Shown here: positions 41,526-51,091 of the stretch, one piece after another
Layout of the letters: each line of letters opens with the position of its first letter
Position numbering within the stretch: position 1 is the first letter of the stretch
Assembly (NCBI GenBank): GCA_035458585.1
Contig: DATHZN010000009.1
Span: forward strand, 1-64,000
Reading direction: 5' to 3'
DNA from: Marinobacterium_E sp035458585
GTDB lineage: Bacteria > Pseudomonadota > Gammaproteobacteria > Pseudomonadales > Balneatricaceae
DNA length: 64,000 nucleotides
The notes under the pieces: generated by a model
The model's database searches: none
What the model saw: the letters and a program-made list of their open reading frames with translations, nothing else
What the model was told of the DNA's origin: nothing
Translations under genes and position numbers: made by a program

Positions 41526-42422
41526 GTGCGCACCCACCCTTTTAAAGCCGATCTGCTGCTTATACTCGTAACCTTGCTGGCCGCTTCAAGTTGGATCTTC
41601 TCGAAGGAGGTATTGACGGGACTGCCGCCAATTCTGTTTATGGGGCTCAGATTTTTTATTGCAGGGCTTCTTCTCGCGGCTTTCGCCGTTAGTGATCTGC
41701 GCAAATTCCACATTCGTGATTCCGGACGCGTGTTTCTGGTCGGTACCGTCTTTGCCATAGGAATTACCTTCTGGATATTTGGACTGCATCTAGGCACCAA
41801 TATGGGTGTCGGCGGCTTTTTAACTAGTATGGGGGCGCTCTTGGCACCGCTGATGGCGATACTTTTTGGCGAGCGTGCAGGCCGCTCTCTTTGGGTGGCT
41901 CTGGTTATAGCAGGCGCTGGATTGGCGGCCCTGTCACTTGATTCTCACTTCGTATTCGGAGTCGGTGAGTGGTGTTATCTCGCTTCTGCGCTGTTTTTCG
42001 CGCTCTTCATTAATCTAAGTGCGCGTGCCGCTGTTAAAACGTCTGTCATAGCGCTTACGGCAATCCAATTGATCAGCGCCGGTTTACTTGTGCTGCCGCT
42101 ATCTTGGATTTTTGAGAGCTGGGAGTTATCCGGAGCATCAGGCATCTGGGGCTGGTTTGCGGCAAGCGTTCTCTTGGGTTCTGCCGTACGTTTCCTGATT
42201 CAAACCTATAGCTTCAAGTTAGCACCGGCAGGGCACGGTGCCCTGGTGCTTACACTCGAGCCGGTATGGGTCGCTATCTTTGCGGCGGTTTGGTACGACG
42301 AACGCATGGAACCGTTGCAACTGCTGGGTTGTCTGCTGATCTTTATCGCAGTCCTAACAACCCGAGCAAAATCCCTCTATGCCTACTTGCAGGCGTTCAG
42401 ACACGCAAGGCGGACGCGTTGA
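41526..42422 (+). CDS. EamA/DMT-family permease
   Basis: 298 residues with about ten membrane helices in two EamA repeats (LLILVTLLAASSWIFSKEVL...; then ALFFALFINLSARAA...). The ending LEPVWVAIFAAVWYDERMEPLQLLGCLLIFIAVL is typical. These proteins export metabolites such as amino acids; the substrate is unknown. GTG start. It abuts the FAD oxidase gene end to end. Confidence 0.88.
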   Translation: MRTHPFKADLLLILVTLLAASSWIFSKEVLTGLPPILFMGLRFFIAGLLLAAFAVSDLRKFHIRDSGRVFLVGTVFAIGITFWIFGLHLGTNMGVGGFLTSMGALLAPLMAILFGERAGRSLWVALVIAGAGLAALSLDSHFVFGVGEWCYLASALFFALFINLSARAAVKTSVIALTAIQLISAGLLVLPLSWIFESWELSGASGIWGWFAASVLLGSAVRFLIQTYSFKLAPAGHGALVLTLEPVWVAIFAAVWYDERMEPLQLLGCLLIFIAVLTTRAKSLYAYLQAFRHARRTR

Positions 42423-43796
42423 TTAGATATCAATGATCTTACCGGGATTAAGAATTCCGCTAGGATCGAAGGCGCGTTTCATCGCACGCATCATATCCAA
42501 CTCTACTTCTGATCGGCAGTAGTGCAGATAGTTTTTACGGCCGAGTCCTACGCCATGTTCAGCTGAAATCGAGCCTCCGTACTCTTGTAACAGACTGTAA
42601 ACCAGACGGTCGACCGCGGGTTTATCAGCGACTGGGCCAACACAAAAGTGTATGTTTCCATCGCCGAGGTGACCGAAGGTGAGGCAGGTATGATCAGGAT
42701 ATTGCTCGCCCAGCGCCTCATTCACGCGGCGCGTGTACTCTTCCATATCGCGAAGTGGTAGCGAGATATCGTAGGCAATAAGCGGGTTGAGGTTCTCCAC
42801 CATGGCATCGATATCATCGCGCATTGCCCAAAGCGCAGCAGCCTGTTGGCTAGTTTCTGCTATGACAGCGTCAGCAATGACCTCTCGCTCAAGCAGCTCG
42901 CCCAATACCTCGAGAAGCTGTTCACGACCGCGCTCAGCGTCGACACACTCAGACTCGACTAGCACATAAAAAGGGTGCTGGGCTTTGATGAACTCCTTAT
43001 TTCGGCCAGTCTCAATGGTCATGAAGTTATAGAACGAACTCCAGAGCGCTTCAAATGCTGATAGCCTGCCCTCCAGAGTCAGTTTTAGTCGGTTCAGCAG
43101 AACTAAAACCGAATCGAAGTCATCGCAGGCCACTAGAGCGGTCTGTCGAGCCGGAGCAGAAGGCCAGAGGCGCAATACTGCGCGTGTGATGATGCCGAGC
43201 GTCCCCTCAGATCCTACAAACAGCTGCTTCAGGTCGTAGCCAGAGTTGTCCTTAATTGTTTCACGCATGTTGCTCATGACGCGCCCATCGGCCAGAACAA
43301 CCTCAAGTCCGAGCACCTGAGCCCGGGCCATACCGTAGCGAATTACCTTGTTACCACCGGCATTCGCAGCCAGCATGCCACCCACCTGTGCTGATCCGCG
43401 CGCACCCCAGTCGACCGCGAATAGCAGATCTTCGGCCGCTGCCTTGCGCTGAAGTTCTTCAATAATTACCCCGGCCTGAACGGTGACGGTCGCTCCTTTG
43501 GTGTCGAGTAGCTCAATCTGGTTCATTCGCTCAAGGCTCAGCACCAGGTCACCTGGCTGACACTGTGCTCCCAATGCGAGCCCGGTGAGTCCGCCATGCG
43601 GCACGACTGTTTGGCCTGCGGAGTGACACAGCGCCATAACTTGTGAAACTTCTTCGGTTGATGCTGGGCGAACGATAGCGATTGCGGGACAACTGCCTTT
43701 TCCCCAGCTGTCATTAGAGCGTTGCGCGACACGCTCATCGGCAATCAGTCCGTTATCGCCAACAACGTTATGAATCTGTTGCAGGAGTTCTTGCAT
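42423..43796 (-). CDS. FAD-linked 2-hydroxyacid dehydrogenase (GlcD/D-lactate/D-2-hydroxyglutarate type)
   Basis: 457 residues. The PCMH-type FAD domain has VVPHGGLTGLALGAQCQPGDLVLSL, VGGMLAANAGGNKVIRYG and FVGSEGTLGIITRAVLRLWP. The C-terminal oxidase domain ends SAEHGVGLGRKNYLHY...DPSGILNPGKI. It oxidises a D-2-hydroxyacid with transfer to quinone or a flavoprotein. Precise substrate is uncertain. It lies 16 bases after the TauE-type gene in the same direction. Confidence 0.87.
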   Translation of the reverse strand: MQELLQQIHNVVGDNGLIADERVAQRSNDSWGKGSCPAIAIVRPASTEEVSQVMALCHSAGQTVVPHGGLTGLALGAQCQPGDLVLSLERMNQIELLDTKGATVTVQAGVIIEELQRKAAAEDLLFAVDWGARGSAQVGGMLAANAGGNKVIRYGMARAQVLGLEVVLADGRVMSNMRETIKDNSGYDLKQLFVGSEGTLGIITRAVLRLWPSAPARQTALVACDDFDSVLVLLNRLKLTLEGRLSAFEALWSSFYNFMTIETGRNKEFIKAQHPFYVLVESECVDAERGREQLLEVLGELLEREVIADAVIAETSQQAAALWAMRDDIDAMVENLNPLIAYDISLPLRDMEEYTRRVNEALGEQYPDHTCLTFGHLGDGNIHFCVGPVADKPAVDRLVYSLLQEYGGSISAEHGVGLGRKNYLHYCRSEVELDMMRAMKRAFDPSGILNPGKIIDI

Positions 43797-43812
43797 TGGC
43801 TCAATTCCAATA

Positions 43813-44571
43813 TCAGGTCATTGTCAGCGCATCGTATCCCAGTTTTAAACCGGTGATAAATAGGAATGTATAACAGAGTTGATAGAAAAGGCGCTCATCC
43901 ATTCTGTTGTGCAGATAAATACCGAGCCAGATCCCGATGGGGGCGACTGGAGTCAGCATCAGTGCCGTCAACAGTATTTCTGCATCAAACAGTCCAAGAG
44001 AGAAATAGGGGATCAGTTTCACGTAATTAATAAAGGTAAAAAAGACCACAGTGGTGGAGACATAGAGTGATTTATTCAAGCGCAGAGGTAGCAGATACAT
44101 ATTCAGCGGAGGGCCTCCTGCGTGGACACTAAAACTGGTAAACCCTGCCAGTGACGACCAAATACCTGCACGCCAGGCGTTGGGCTTTTTAGCCTCAGGT
44201 TTGTTTTTACGCAGTGCTTTAATAAGCGCATCAAAACAGAAGAGAAAGGTGAGTAGGGCGATCATCAATTTAATGCCCTGTTCACTCATCAGGTGAAAAC
44301 TGAGCGCGCCGACGATGACCCCAAATAGAGCCGCGGGCAGAATGGGTTTGAGCACACTAAGATCAAACTTGCCGCGAAAACCACGCAGTGCAAACAGATC
44401 CATAAAACAGAGAACGGGTAGGAGTATCGCTGCTGCAACGACCGGTGAAATGACCAGACTTAACATGGGTACTGCAACCATGCCGAGTCCACCGCCAAAG
44501 CCTCCTTTGGAGATGCCAACAATCAGCAAGGCCGGTATAGCCAAGAGGTAGAAGTTGATATCGGTGATCAT
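43813..44571 (-). CDS. TauE/SafE family membrane exporter
   Basis: 252 residues with about eight helices. Family features: LLIVGISKGGFGGGLGMVAVPML near the N-terminus and WSSLAGFTSFSVHAGGPPLNMYLLP at the second repeat. The ATG at 44571 has AGGAG upstream, better than an earlier start at 44601. Relatives export sulfite, sulfoacetate or other anions. It is probably co-expressed with the FAD oxidase. Confidence 0.88.
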   Translation of the reverse strand: MITDINFYLLAIPALLIVGISKGGFGGGLGMVAVPMLSLVISPVVAAAILLPVLCFMDLFALRGFRGKFDLSVLKPILPAALFGVIVGALSFHLMSEQGIKLMIALLTFLFCFDALIKALRKNKPEAKKPNAWRAGIWSSLAGFTSFSVHAGGPPLNMYLLPLRLNKSLYVSTTVVFFTFINYVKLIPYFSLGLFDAEILLTALMLTPVAPIGIWLGIYLHNRMDERLFYQLCYTFLFITGLKLGYDALTMT

Positions 44572-44602
44572 TAGCGGAGCTCCTGTAGCCAGGTCTAGCA
44601 AA

Positions 44603-44634
44603 CGAAAAACCCCGGCTGCGTTGGCGCCGGGGTT
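44603..44634 (-). terminator. Rho-independent terminator after gatB
   Basis: AACCCCGGC/GCCGGGGTT stem (44608-44634), followed on the minus strand by TTTCG. It lies 16 bases past the gatB stop. Confidence 0.9.
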
Positions 44635-44650
44635 GTTTGGGTGTTAGCGA

Positions 44651-46102
44651 TTAATCACAGAGAGCGTCTAACTTTTGCTTCAACAGACCCGTCACGGCGC
44701 CCGGGTTAGCTTTTCCACCGGTAGCCTTCATCACCTGTCCCATGAAAAAGCCAATCATCTTACCGCGTTTGTCAGGTTCTGCCGCTTTATACTGTTCAAC
44801 CTGTGGACCCGCTTTGGCAATGACTTCGTCAATCACCTTCTCTATCGCACCGGTGTCAGTGACCTGTTTTAGCCCCTTGGCTTCAATAATTTCGTCTGCA
44901 CTACCGCCGTCGCTCCACATATGTTCAAACACTTTCTTAGCGATATTGCCGGAAATAGTGTTGTCTTTGATGCGCTGCAGAAGACCGCCAAGTTGCTCGG
45001 CGCTGACAGGACACTCTTTGATGTCAATATCAGTGGCATTGAGATTCTTCGCCAATTCACCCATTACCCAGTTGGCCGCGAGCTTCGCATCCGATGAGCT
45101 GGAGACTACTGCCTCGTAGTAGTCCGCCTGAGGACGATAGGCAGAAAGTACTCCCGCATCGTACTCAGAGAGGTTGTAGTCACTGATGAAACGCTCGCGG
45201 CGCGCGTCAGGTAGTTCAGGAAGTGTCGCGCGAATTGCTTCTATGTAGCTATCGTCTACCACTACTGGGAGCAGGTCAGGGCAAGGGAAGTAACGGTAGT
45301 CATTAGCATCCTCTTTTGAGCGCATGCTGCGTGTCTCATTGCGATCGGGATCGTAGAGACGCGTCTCCTGCACTACCTTTCCACCATCCTCAATCACGTC
45401 AATTTGACGTGCTACTTCAGTGTCAATTGCACGTTCTATGAAGCGGAATGAGTTGATGTTTTTCAATTCGGTACGCGTGCCATACTCCTGCTGTCCTTTA
45501 GGACGGACGGAGACGTTACAGTCACAGCGCATGGAGCCCTCGGCCATGTTGCCATCGCAAATTCCGAGTGTAGTGACGATCGCATGAATCTTTCTGGCAT
45601 ACTCGGCGGCCTCTTTAGAGGAGCGCATGTCAGGCTCTGAGACGATTTCGATCAATGGAGTGCCAGCGCGGTTTAGATCGATGCCTGACATGCCATGAAA
45701 GTCTTCATGCAGAGATTTACCTGCATCCTCTTCGAGGTGAGCATGGTGTATACGGACGCGACGGCTGCCATCTTCAGTTGTAATATCAACGTAACCCTCG
45801 CCCACCACAGGTCTCTCAAGTTGTGTCGTCTGATAGCCCTTTGGAAGATCCGGGTAAAAATAGTTTTTACGTTCAAATACGGCTCGTTTACCAATCTCTG
45901 CGTTGATCGCTAAGCCAAACATGATCGCCATACGCTGCGCATTCTCGTTAAAAACAGGTAGCGTGCCAGGGAGTGCCAGATCGACGGCGCAGGCCTGGGT
46001 GTTTGGCTCGGCACCAAACGCAGTGCTGGCGCCGGAGAATATTTTTGTCTGGGTTGAAAGCTGAACGTGGATCTCAAGCCCAATTACGGTTTCCCATTCC
46101 AT
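44651..46102 (-). CDS. gatB: Asp/Glu-tRNA amidotransferase subunit B
   Basis: 483 residues. GatB binds the mischarged tRNA and activates the acyl group in the GatCAB complex. It starts MEWETVIGLEIHVQLSTQTKIFSG; LPGTLPVFNENAQRMAIMFGLA and SMRCDCNVSVRP are family blocks, and a YqeY-like tail ends ANPGAVTGLLKQKL. It follows gatA by 12 bases. Confidence 0.97.
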   Translation of the reverse strand: MEWETVIGLEIHVQLSTQTKIFSGASTAFGAEPNTQACAVDLALPGTLPVFNENAQRMAIMFGLAINAEIGKRAVFERKNYFYPDLPKGYQTTQLERPVVGEGYVDITTEDGSRRVRIHHAHLEEDAGKSLHEDFHGMSGIDLNRAGTPLIEIVSEPDMRSSKEAAEYARKIHAIVTTLGICDGNMAEGSMRCDCNVSVRPKGQQEYGTRTELKNINSFRFIERAIDTEVARQIDVIEDGGKVVQETRLYDPDRNETRSMRSKEDANDYRYFPCPDLLPVVVDDSYIEAIRATLPELPDARRERFISDYNLSEYDAGVLSAYRPQADYYEAVVSSSSDAKLAANWVMGELAKNLNATDIDIKECPVSAEQLGGLLQRIKDNTISGNIAKKVFEHMWSDGGSADEIIEAKGLKQVTDTGAIEKVIDEVIAKAGPQVEQYKAAEPDKRGKMIGFFMGQVMKATGGKANPGAVTGLLKQKLDALCD

Positions 46103-46114
46103 CTCTTAAACCCC

Positions 46115-47566
46115 TTAAATTCCCGTCGGTGCGTGTTTATGCCAATCAGTAACCTGCTGAAACTGATGCGCAACATTGAGCAGCTTTGCCTCGTCGAAGT
46201 AGTTACCGATCAATTGCAGACCGACTGGTAGCCCAGACACGGTACCGCAGGGCACTGACATTCCGGGTAGTCCCGCGAGGTTGAGTGACAGGGTGAAGAT
46301 GTCTTCCATGTACATTGATACGGGGTCGTTACTTTTCTCACCGAGCTTAAATGCTGGATGTGGCGTCGTCGGGCCTAGAATGACGTCAACCTCGTTGAAA
46401 GCTGCAAGGAAATCCTGCTGGATCAGGCGACGGATCTGCTGTGCTTTGTTGTAGTAGGCGTCGTAATAGCCAGCACAGAGCGCATAGGTGCCCACCATGA
46501 TGCGACGTTTAACCTCCGCGCCAAATCCCTCCTGACGGGTGCGAGTGTAGAGGTCCATTAAGTCCTTAGGATTGTCACAGCGGTGCCCATATCGAACGCC
46601 ATCAAAACGCGATAGGTTCGATGACGCCTCAGCTGGGGCTATGATGTAGTAAGCCGGAATCGACATGCGCGTGCGCGGAAGGCTGATCTCCTTTACGCTT
46701 GCGCCAAGTGTCTCCAGCTCTCTGATTGCCGCTTGAACACGCTCGGCAATCTGTGGGTCCAGATCATCGCTGAGATACTCCTTTGGAATACCGATGCGCA
46801 GTCCGGCGATCGAGTCGTTCAGTTTGGCTCTGTAATCCTCGGCATCGCGCTGTGCTGAGGTGGAGTCCATCTTGTCAAATCCTGCCATCACATTCAGCAT
46901 AAGTGCACAGTCTTCAGCCGTTTGTGCCATAGGACCACCCTGATCCAGTGAGGATGCGTAAGCTACCATGCCATAGCGAGAAACCCGGCCGTAGGTCGGT
47001 TTAATACCGGTAATGCCACAGAGTGCAGCGGGTTGTCGGATCGAACCTCCGGTATCAGAGCCTGTCGCAGCTGGAGTCAGGCGAGCTGCAACGGCCGCCG
47101 CAGAACCGCCTGATGAGCCACCGGGCACACGCTGAGTGTCCCAGGGATTGCGGCAGGCACCGTAGAAACTCGACTCGTTGGATGAACCCATGGCGAACTC
47201 ATCCATATTGGTTTTACCCAGCATCACTGCACCCGCTGCCTTGAATTTGGCAACCACGGTGGCGTCGTAGGGTGATTCGAAGTTGTCCAACATCTTGGAG
47301 CCACAACTAGTGCGCACGCCCTCTGTGCAAAACAGGTCCTTATGGGCGATTGGCAGGCCCGTGTAGTCTCCCGCCCGACCACTGGCTCGCGCTGCGTCTG
47401 CCGCCTTAGCTTGCTCTAAAGCAATCTCGGGTGTGGTTGTGATAAAAGAGTTGAACTTCGGGTCAAGTGCGGTGATGCGCTCAAGGAATGCCTGGGTCAA
47501 CTCTACACTGCTGACTGTACCTGAGTTCAGGGCAGCGGCCAGCTCGGTCAAACTTTTTGTATGCAT
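46115..47566 (-). CDS. gatA: Asp/Glu-tRNA amidotransferase subunit A
   Basis: 483 residues from the ATG at 47566. GatA releases ammonia from glutamine using the Ser-cisSer-Lys triad: Lys in PIAHKDLFCTEG, Ser residues in PGGSSGGSAAAVAARL and GSDTGGSIRQPAALCG. A longer TTG start at 47593 overlaps gatC and is less likely. Its presence implies indirect formation of Asn-tRNA and/or Gln-tRNA. Confidence 0.96.
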   Translation of the reverse strand: MHTKSLTELAAALNSGTVSSVELTQAFLERITALDPKFNSFITTTPEIALEQAKAADAARASGRAGDYTGLPIAHKDLFCTEGVRTSCGSKMLDNFESPYDATVVAKFKAAGAVMLGKTNMDEFAMGSSNESSFYGACRNPWDTQRVPGGSSGGSAAAVAARLTPAATGSDTGGSIRQPAALCGITGIKPTYGRVSRYGMVAYASSLDQGGPMAQTAEDCALMLNVMAGFDKMDSTSAQRDAEDYRAKLNDSIAGLRIGIPKEYLSDDLDPQIAERVQAAIRELETLGASVKEISLPRTRMSIPAYYIIAPAEASSNLSRFDGVRYGHRCDNPKDLMDLYTRTRQEGFGAEVKRRIMVGTYALCAGYYDAYYNKAQQIRRLIQQDFLAAFNEVDVILGPTTPHPAFKLGEKSNDPVSMYMEDIFTLSLNLAGLPGMSVPCGTVSGLPVGLQLIGNYFDEAKLLNVAHQFQQVTDWHKHAPTGI

Positions 47567-47585
47567 TTGTTTTGTATCCGCCCGT

Positions 47586-47873
47586 TTATTCAATCACTTT
47601 CGGGACAAGGAAAAGGCCTTCCTCGGTTGCTGGAGCCACTTTTTGTAGCTGATCGCGCTGATTTAATTCAGTTATCTCGTCAGCGCGAAGGCGTTGTTCG
47701 CCATCAAGAGGGTGCGCAAGCGGTTCGACTCCCGTGGTGTCGATCGCCTGCATCTCATCGACCAGTTTAAGTATGTTGCTGAGATTTTCGGTGTATTGCG
47801 GAATATCCTGCTCATCTAGGGCCAAACGGGCCAAGTAAGCGATGCGTTCCACGTCAGATCTGTCGAGTGACAT
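47586..47873 (-). CDS. gatC: Asp/Glu-tRNA amidotransferase subunit C
   Basis: 95 residues, the small subunit that clamps GatA to GatB. It starts MSLDRSDVERIAYLARLALDE and has LSNILKLVDEMQAIDTTGVEPLAHP, both typical. It is first in the gatCAB operon and divergent from mreB. Confidence 0.95.
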   Translation of the reverse strand: MSLDRSDVERIAYLARLALDEQDIPQYTENLSNILKLVDEMQAIDTTGVEPLAHPLDGEQRLRADEITELNQRDQLQKVAPATEEGLFLVPKVIE

Positions 47874-47988
47874 CGTTTCTGTCTCGTCTTCAACGGGTTG
47901 ATTGGCGACAATGCAGAACCACTTTTAAGTCAGTAGTTTGCGCGCCTCGGTTAGCTTGTCAGGGGCGATAAGGTATCACATTTGATCC

Positions 47989-48017
47989 TTGCCCAAAATC
48001 CCTGTGATTGCTAGTAT
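47989..48017 (+). promoter_or_regulatory. Predicted promoter of mreB
   Basis: TTGCCC (47989-47994), a 17-base spacer and TAGTAT (48012-48017), each 4 of 6, lie 53 bases before the mreB ATG. Confidence 0.4.
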
Positions 48018-48070
48018 GTTGCGATTCTAAAAACACCGCCAAAACGGCTAGGTTCAGGACCAGTTTACCG

Positions 48071-49108
48071 ATGTTTAAAAAAATTCGCGGGCTATTTTCC
48101 AGTGATCTGTCTATCGATCTGGGCACCGCAAATACCCTTATTTTTGTCCGCCATAACGATATCGTTCTTGATGAGCCGTCAGTTGTAGCTATTCGTGTCA
48201 ACGGCAATCAGAAAACGGTTGCGGCTGTGGGTGCTGATGCCAAACGTATGCTTGGTCGTACCCCAGGCAACATCACGGCTATACGTCCGCTCAAGGATGG
48301 CGTAATTGCCGACTTTCATGTGACTGAAAAGATGTTGCAGTACTTCATTAGCAAAGTACATAACAACTCCTTCCTGCGACCAAGTCCTCGTGTATTGATT
48401 TGTGTCCCTTGCAAGTCGACTCAGGTTGAGCGTCGCGCGATCAAAGAGTCAGCTATCGGTGCCGGTGCGCGTGAGGTGTACCTCATCGAGGAGCCTATGG
48501 CGGCTGCTATCGGCGCTGGCCTTCCTGTAGAGGAGGCGAGTGGTTCCATGGTGGTCGACATAGGCGGTGGTACCACAGAGATTGCGGTCATATCGCTCAA
48601 CGGTATTGTCTACTCCGAGTCTGTACGCGTTGGTGGCGACCGCTTCGATGAGGCGATTGTTACCTATGTGCGACGTAACTACGGCAGTCTCATTGGCGAA
48701 GCGACAGCAGAGCGCATCAAGCAGGAGATTGGTACTGCTTACCCTGCCCAAGAGGTGCTCGAGATCGATGTTCGCGGTCGTAATTTGGCTGAGGGTATTC
48801 CGCGTCTTTTCACGCTCAACTCTAACGAGGTGCTCGAAGCTCTGCAGGAACCGCTTGCGGCGATTGTTCAGGCAGTCAAAAGTGCTCTGGAACAGTGCCC
48901 GCCCGAACTTGCAGCGGACATCGCCGAGCAGGGTATAGTACTGACCGGTGGCGGTGCACTGCTTCGTAACCTGGATAGGCTGTTAACAGAAGAGACTGGG
49001 TTGCCGGTGATTGTTGCAGAGGATCCGCTAACTTGCGTTGCACGCGGTGGTGGTAAGGCGTTGGAGATGCTTGACCGCTCTGGTCTCGAACTTCTCTCAT
49101 ATGACTGA
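48071..49108 (+). CDS. mreB: Rod-shape-determining actin homologue MreB
   Basis: 345 residues from MFKKIRGLFSSDLSIDLGTANTLIF, the conserved start. Actin-fold motifs include the phosphate loop DLGTANTLI, LIEEPMAAAIGAGLPVEEA, VVDIGGGTTEIAVISLNG and LTGGGALLRNLDRLL. It polymerises on the inner membrane and guides lateral wall synthesis with MreC and MreD. The longer upstream reading from 48008 covers the promoter and is rejected. Confidence 0.97.
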   Translation: MFKKIRGLFSSDLSIDLGTANTLIFVRHNDIVLDEPSVVAIRVNGNQKTVAAVGADAKRMLGRTPGNITAIRPLKDGVIADFHVTEKMLQYFISKVHNNSFLRPSPRVLICVPCKSTQVERRAIKESAIGAGAREVYLIEEPMAAAIGAGLPVEEASGSMVVDIGGGTTEIAVISLNGIVYSESVRVGGDRFDEAIVTYVRRNYGSLIGEATAERIKQEIGTAYPAQEVLEIDVRGRNLAEGIPRLFTLNSNEVLEALQEPLAAIVQAVKSALEQCPPELAADIAEQGIVLTGGGALLRNLDRLLTEETGLPVIVAEDPLTCVARGGGKALEMLDRSGLELLSYD

Positions 49109-49155
49109 TTTGAGGCTGAGGCTGAACCAGGCGGTTTGGCCTCACTTCTACTGAG

Positions 49156-50007
49156 ATGATTTTTCGTAACGGACCCTCCCGAATTTTGTTTATGCTGCTG
49201 ATCTTGGCAGCGTTATTTCTTATCACCCTCGATCTAAACTCTCAAAAGTTCCGAGAGGGCCGTAACTACGTCAACCTTATTATCACTCCTCTTCAGTGGC
49301 TGGTTGACATGCCTGCACGTCTGGCCGACAACGTCTCTGATCTGGTTGTGAGTCGTTCTACTCTGGTTGCGGAGAACAACCGCCTGCGCACAGAGGCGCT
49401 TGAATTGGGTCAGCGGGTGTTGCAAAACGCAGCGTTGAGCTCGGAGAACCGTCGTCTCAGAGCGCTTTTAAATGCGCGCGCTCGAGTGGAACCTGACGTG
49501 CGCCTAGCTGAACTGATCGGCGTGGACCCTAATCCGTTCCAACATGAAATACTAACCAATCTGGGCAGTCAGGATGGTGTGACCACCGGGCAGCCGGCGC
49601 TCGATGCCGGTGGTGTCATGGGCCAGGTTATTTCAGTGGCGCCTCTAATTAGTCGAGTTATGCTGATAACAGACTCCCGTGCGGCAGTCCCAGTCGAGTC
49701 GGTTCGCACAGGGTTCAGATCGGTGCTTCTGGGTAATGGTAACCCTGAGTCGCTGGAGTTGGATTTTGTTCCGGCAACGACCGATATTCGTGTGGGTGAC
49801 CTGCTAGTGACCTCTGGCTTGGGTGGACGCTTTCCTGAGGGCTACCCGGTTGCTGAAGTGTCGGAGGTTACTCGAGATCCGGGTAAGCCTTTCTTGGTGA
49901 TAAAAGCGGTGCCCACAGCGCGTTTAGATAAGTCCCGTCACCTGTTGTTGGTTGAACAACCTTCAACGGCTCAGCAGGAAGCGATTGCGGAGGGAGCTGA
50001 TGGCTGA
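49156..50007 (+). CDS. mreC: Rod-shape-determining protein MreC
   Basis: 283 residues: short cytoplasmic start, one membrane helix (about 10-27, ILFMLLILAALFLITLDL), a coiled coil (about 60-105) and a periplasmic beta domain (LAELIGVDPNPFQHEILTN, GVMGQVISVAPLISRVMLITDS). It links MreB to wall synthases. Its 3' end overlaps mreD by 8 bases. Confidence 0.95.
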   Translation: MIFRNGPSRILFMLLILAALFLITLDLNSQKFREGRNYVNLIITPLQWLVDMPARLADNVSDLVVSRSTLVAENNRLRTEALELGQRVLQNAALSSENRRLRALLNARARVEPDVRLAELIGVDPNPFQHEILTNLGSQDGVTTGQPALDAGGVMGQVISVAPLISRVMLITDSRAAVPVESVRTGFRSVLLGNGNPESLELDFVPATTDIRVGDLLVTSGLGGRFPEGYPVAEVSEVTRDPGKPFLVIKAVPTARLDKSRHLLLVEQPSTAQQEAIAEGADG

Positions 50008-50485
50008 GGCGCGCGGCGGGAGTCTCATCATCTTCGGAACCTTTATTATCAGCCTGTTTCTGAGCCAGATTCCGCTCCCCGATATACTCCGCTGGGCGCG
50101 TCCTGAGTGGGTGCTGATCTTTCTGGTTTTCTGGGTGATGCGCGCTCCTCAGCGAGTAGGCCTAAGTTACGCCTTCATCCTGGGGCTACTGCTAGACCTT
50201 GCCCATGGCGGTGTAATGGGACTTAACGCACTCTCTCTGACACTGATCGCTTTTTTGGCTCAACTGCTATATCGGCGTATGCGGATGTTTCCGCTCCCCC
50301 AACAGGGCGTCGTAATCGCTCTGTTGGTCGGTTTGAATCAATTGCTGCACTATTGGATGCAAGGTCTTACTGGCACTCACGGCGACACCCTTCTATTTCT
50401 GTTGCCGGCGCTGTTCAGTGGGCTCTTTTGGCCAGTGGTGTTTGTTTTACTGCAGCGCATGGCACGAACCTTTGATTTGAACTGA
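50000..50485 (+). CDS. mreD: Rod-shape-determining protein MreD
   Basis: 161 residues, about five or six membrane helices (GSLIIFGTFIISLFLSQIPLP, YAFILGLLLDLAHGGVMG, LFLLPALFSGLFWPVVFVLL). The ATG at 50000 has GGAGG just upstream and overlaps the mreC stop; a longer reading from 49952 runs inside mreC and is rejected. Confidence 0.93.
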   Translation: MAEARGGSLIIFGTFIISLFLSQIPLPDILRWARPEWVLIFLVFWVMRAPQRVGLSYAFILGLLLDLAHGGVMGLNALSLTLIAFLAQLLYRRMRMFPLPQQGVVIALLVGLNQLLHYWMQGLTGTHGDTLLFLLPALFSGLFWPVVFVLLQRMARTFDLN

Positions 50486-50489
50486 TAAG

Positions 50490-51080
50490 ATGACGAGATT
50501 AGTACTGGCTTCAGCATCGGCGCGTCGACGTGAGCTCCTGCAACAGATAGGCGTCAGCGCTCGGGTCCTGCCAGCAGATATCGACGAGAGCGTCCATAAT
50601 GGAGAGAGTGCGTCGGCATACGTCTCACGGCTGGCGATAGAGAAAGCCGAGGCGGTCAGGCATCAGTTAGAAAACGATGAAGTATCTCTAGGATCCGATA
50701 CCAGTGTCGTGGTGGGCGGCAAGATACTGGGCAAGCCTGATAGTCTAACCGAGGCTCGGGTGATGCTACATCTCTTGTCGGCTTCACGTCACCAAGTGAT
50801 GACAGCGGTTGCGCTCGCCGGTGCGGGTTCAACCCGGCACCGTCTAGTTGTCACGGATGTCTGGTTTCGCCCCATTACTGACGCGCAGATAGATGCTTAC
50901 TGGGCTTCGGGTGAGCCACAGGATAAGGCCGGGGCATATGGAATTCAGGGCTTAGGTGCAGTTTTTGTCGATCGTATAGAGGGAAGTTACAGCGCCGTCG
51001 TTGGACTTCCACTGGCTGAAACAGCCGAGTTATTAGAAGAGGCAGGCGTGCCTGTTTGGCAACTGTCGGTTAAGAATTAA
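50490..51080 (+). CDS. maf: Maf family nucleotide pyrophosphatase
   Basis: 196 residues. It hydrolyses non-canonical or modified nucleoside triphosphates (YhdE-type, dTTP/UTP-like in E. coli). Motifs: LVLASASARRRELLQQIG, DIDES, LGSDTSVVVGGKILGKP and GAYGIQGLGAVFVDRIEGSYSAVVGLPL. It starts 4 bases after mreD. Confidence 0.94.
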   Translation: MTRLVLASASARRRELLQQIGVSARVLPADIDESVHNGESASAYVSRLAIEKAEAVRHQLENDEVSLGSDTSVVVGGKILGKPDSLTEARVMLHLLSASRHQVMTAVALAGAGSTRHRLVVTDVWFRPITDAQIDAYWASGEPQDKAGAYGIQGLGAVFVDRIEGSYSAVVGLPLAETAELLEEAGVPVWQLSVKN

Positions 51081-51091
51081 GGAGCCTGTTT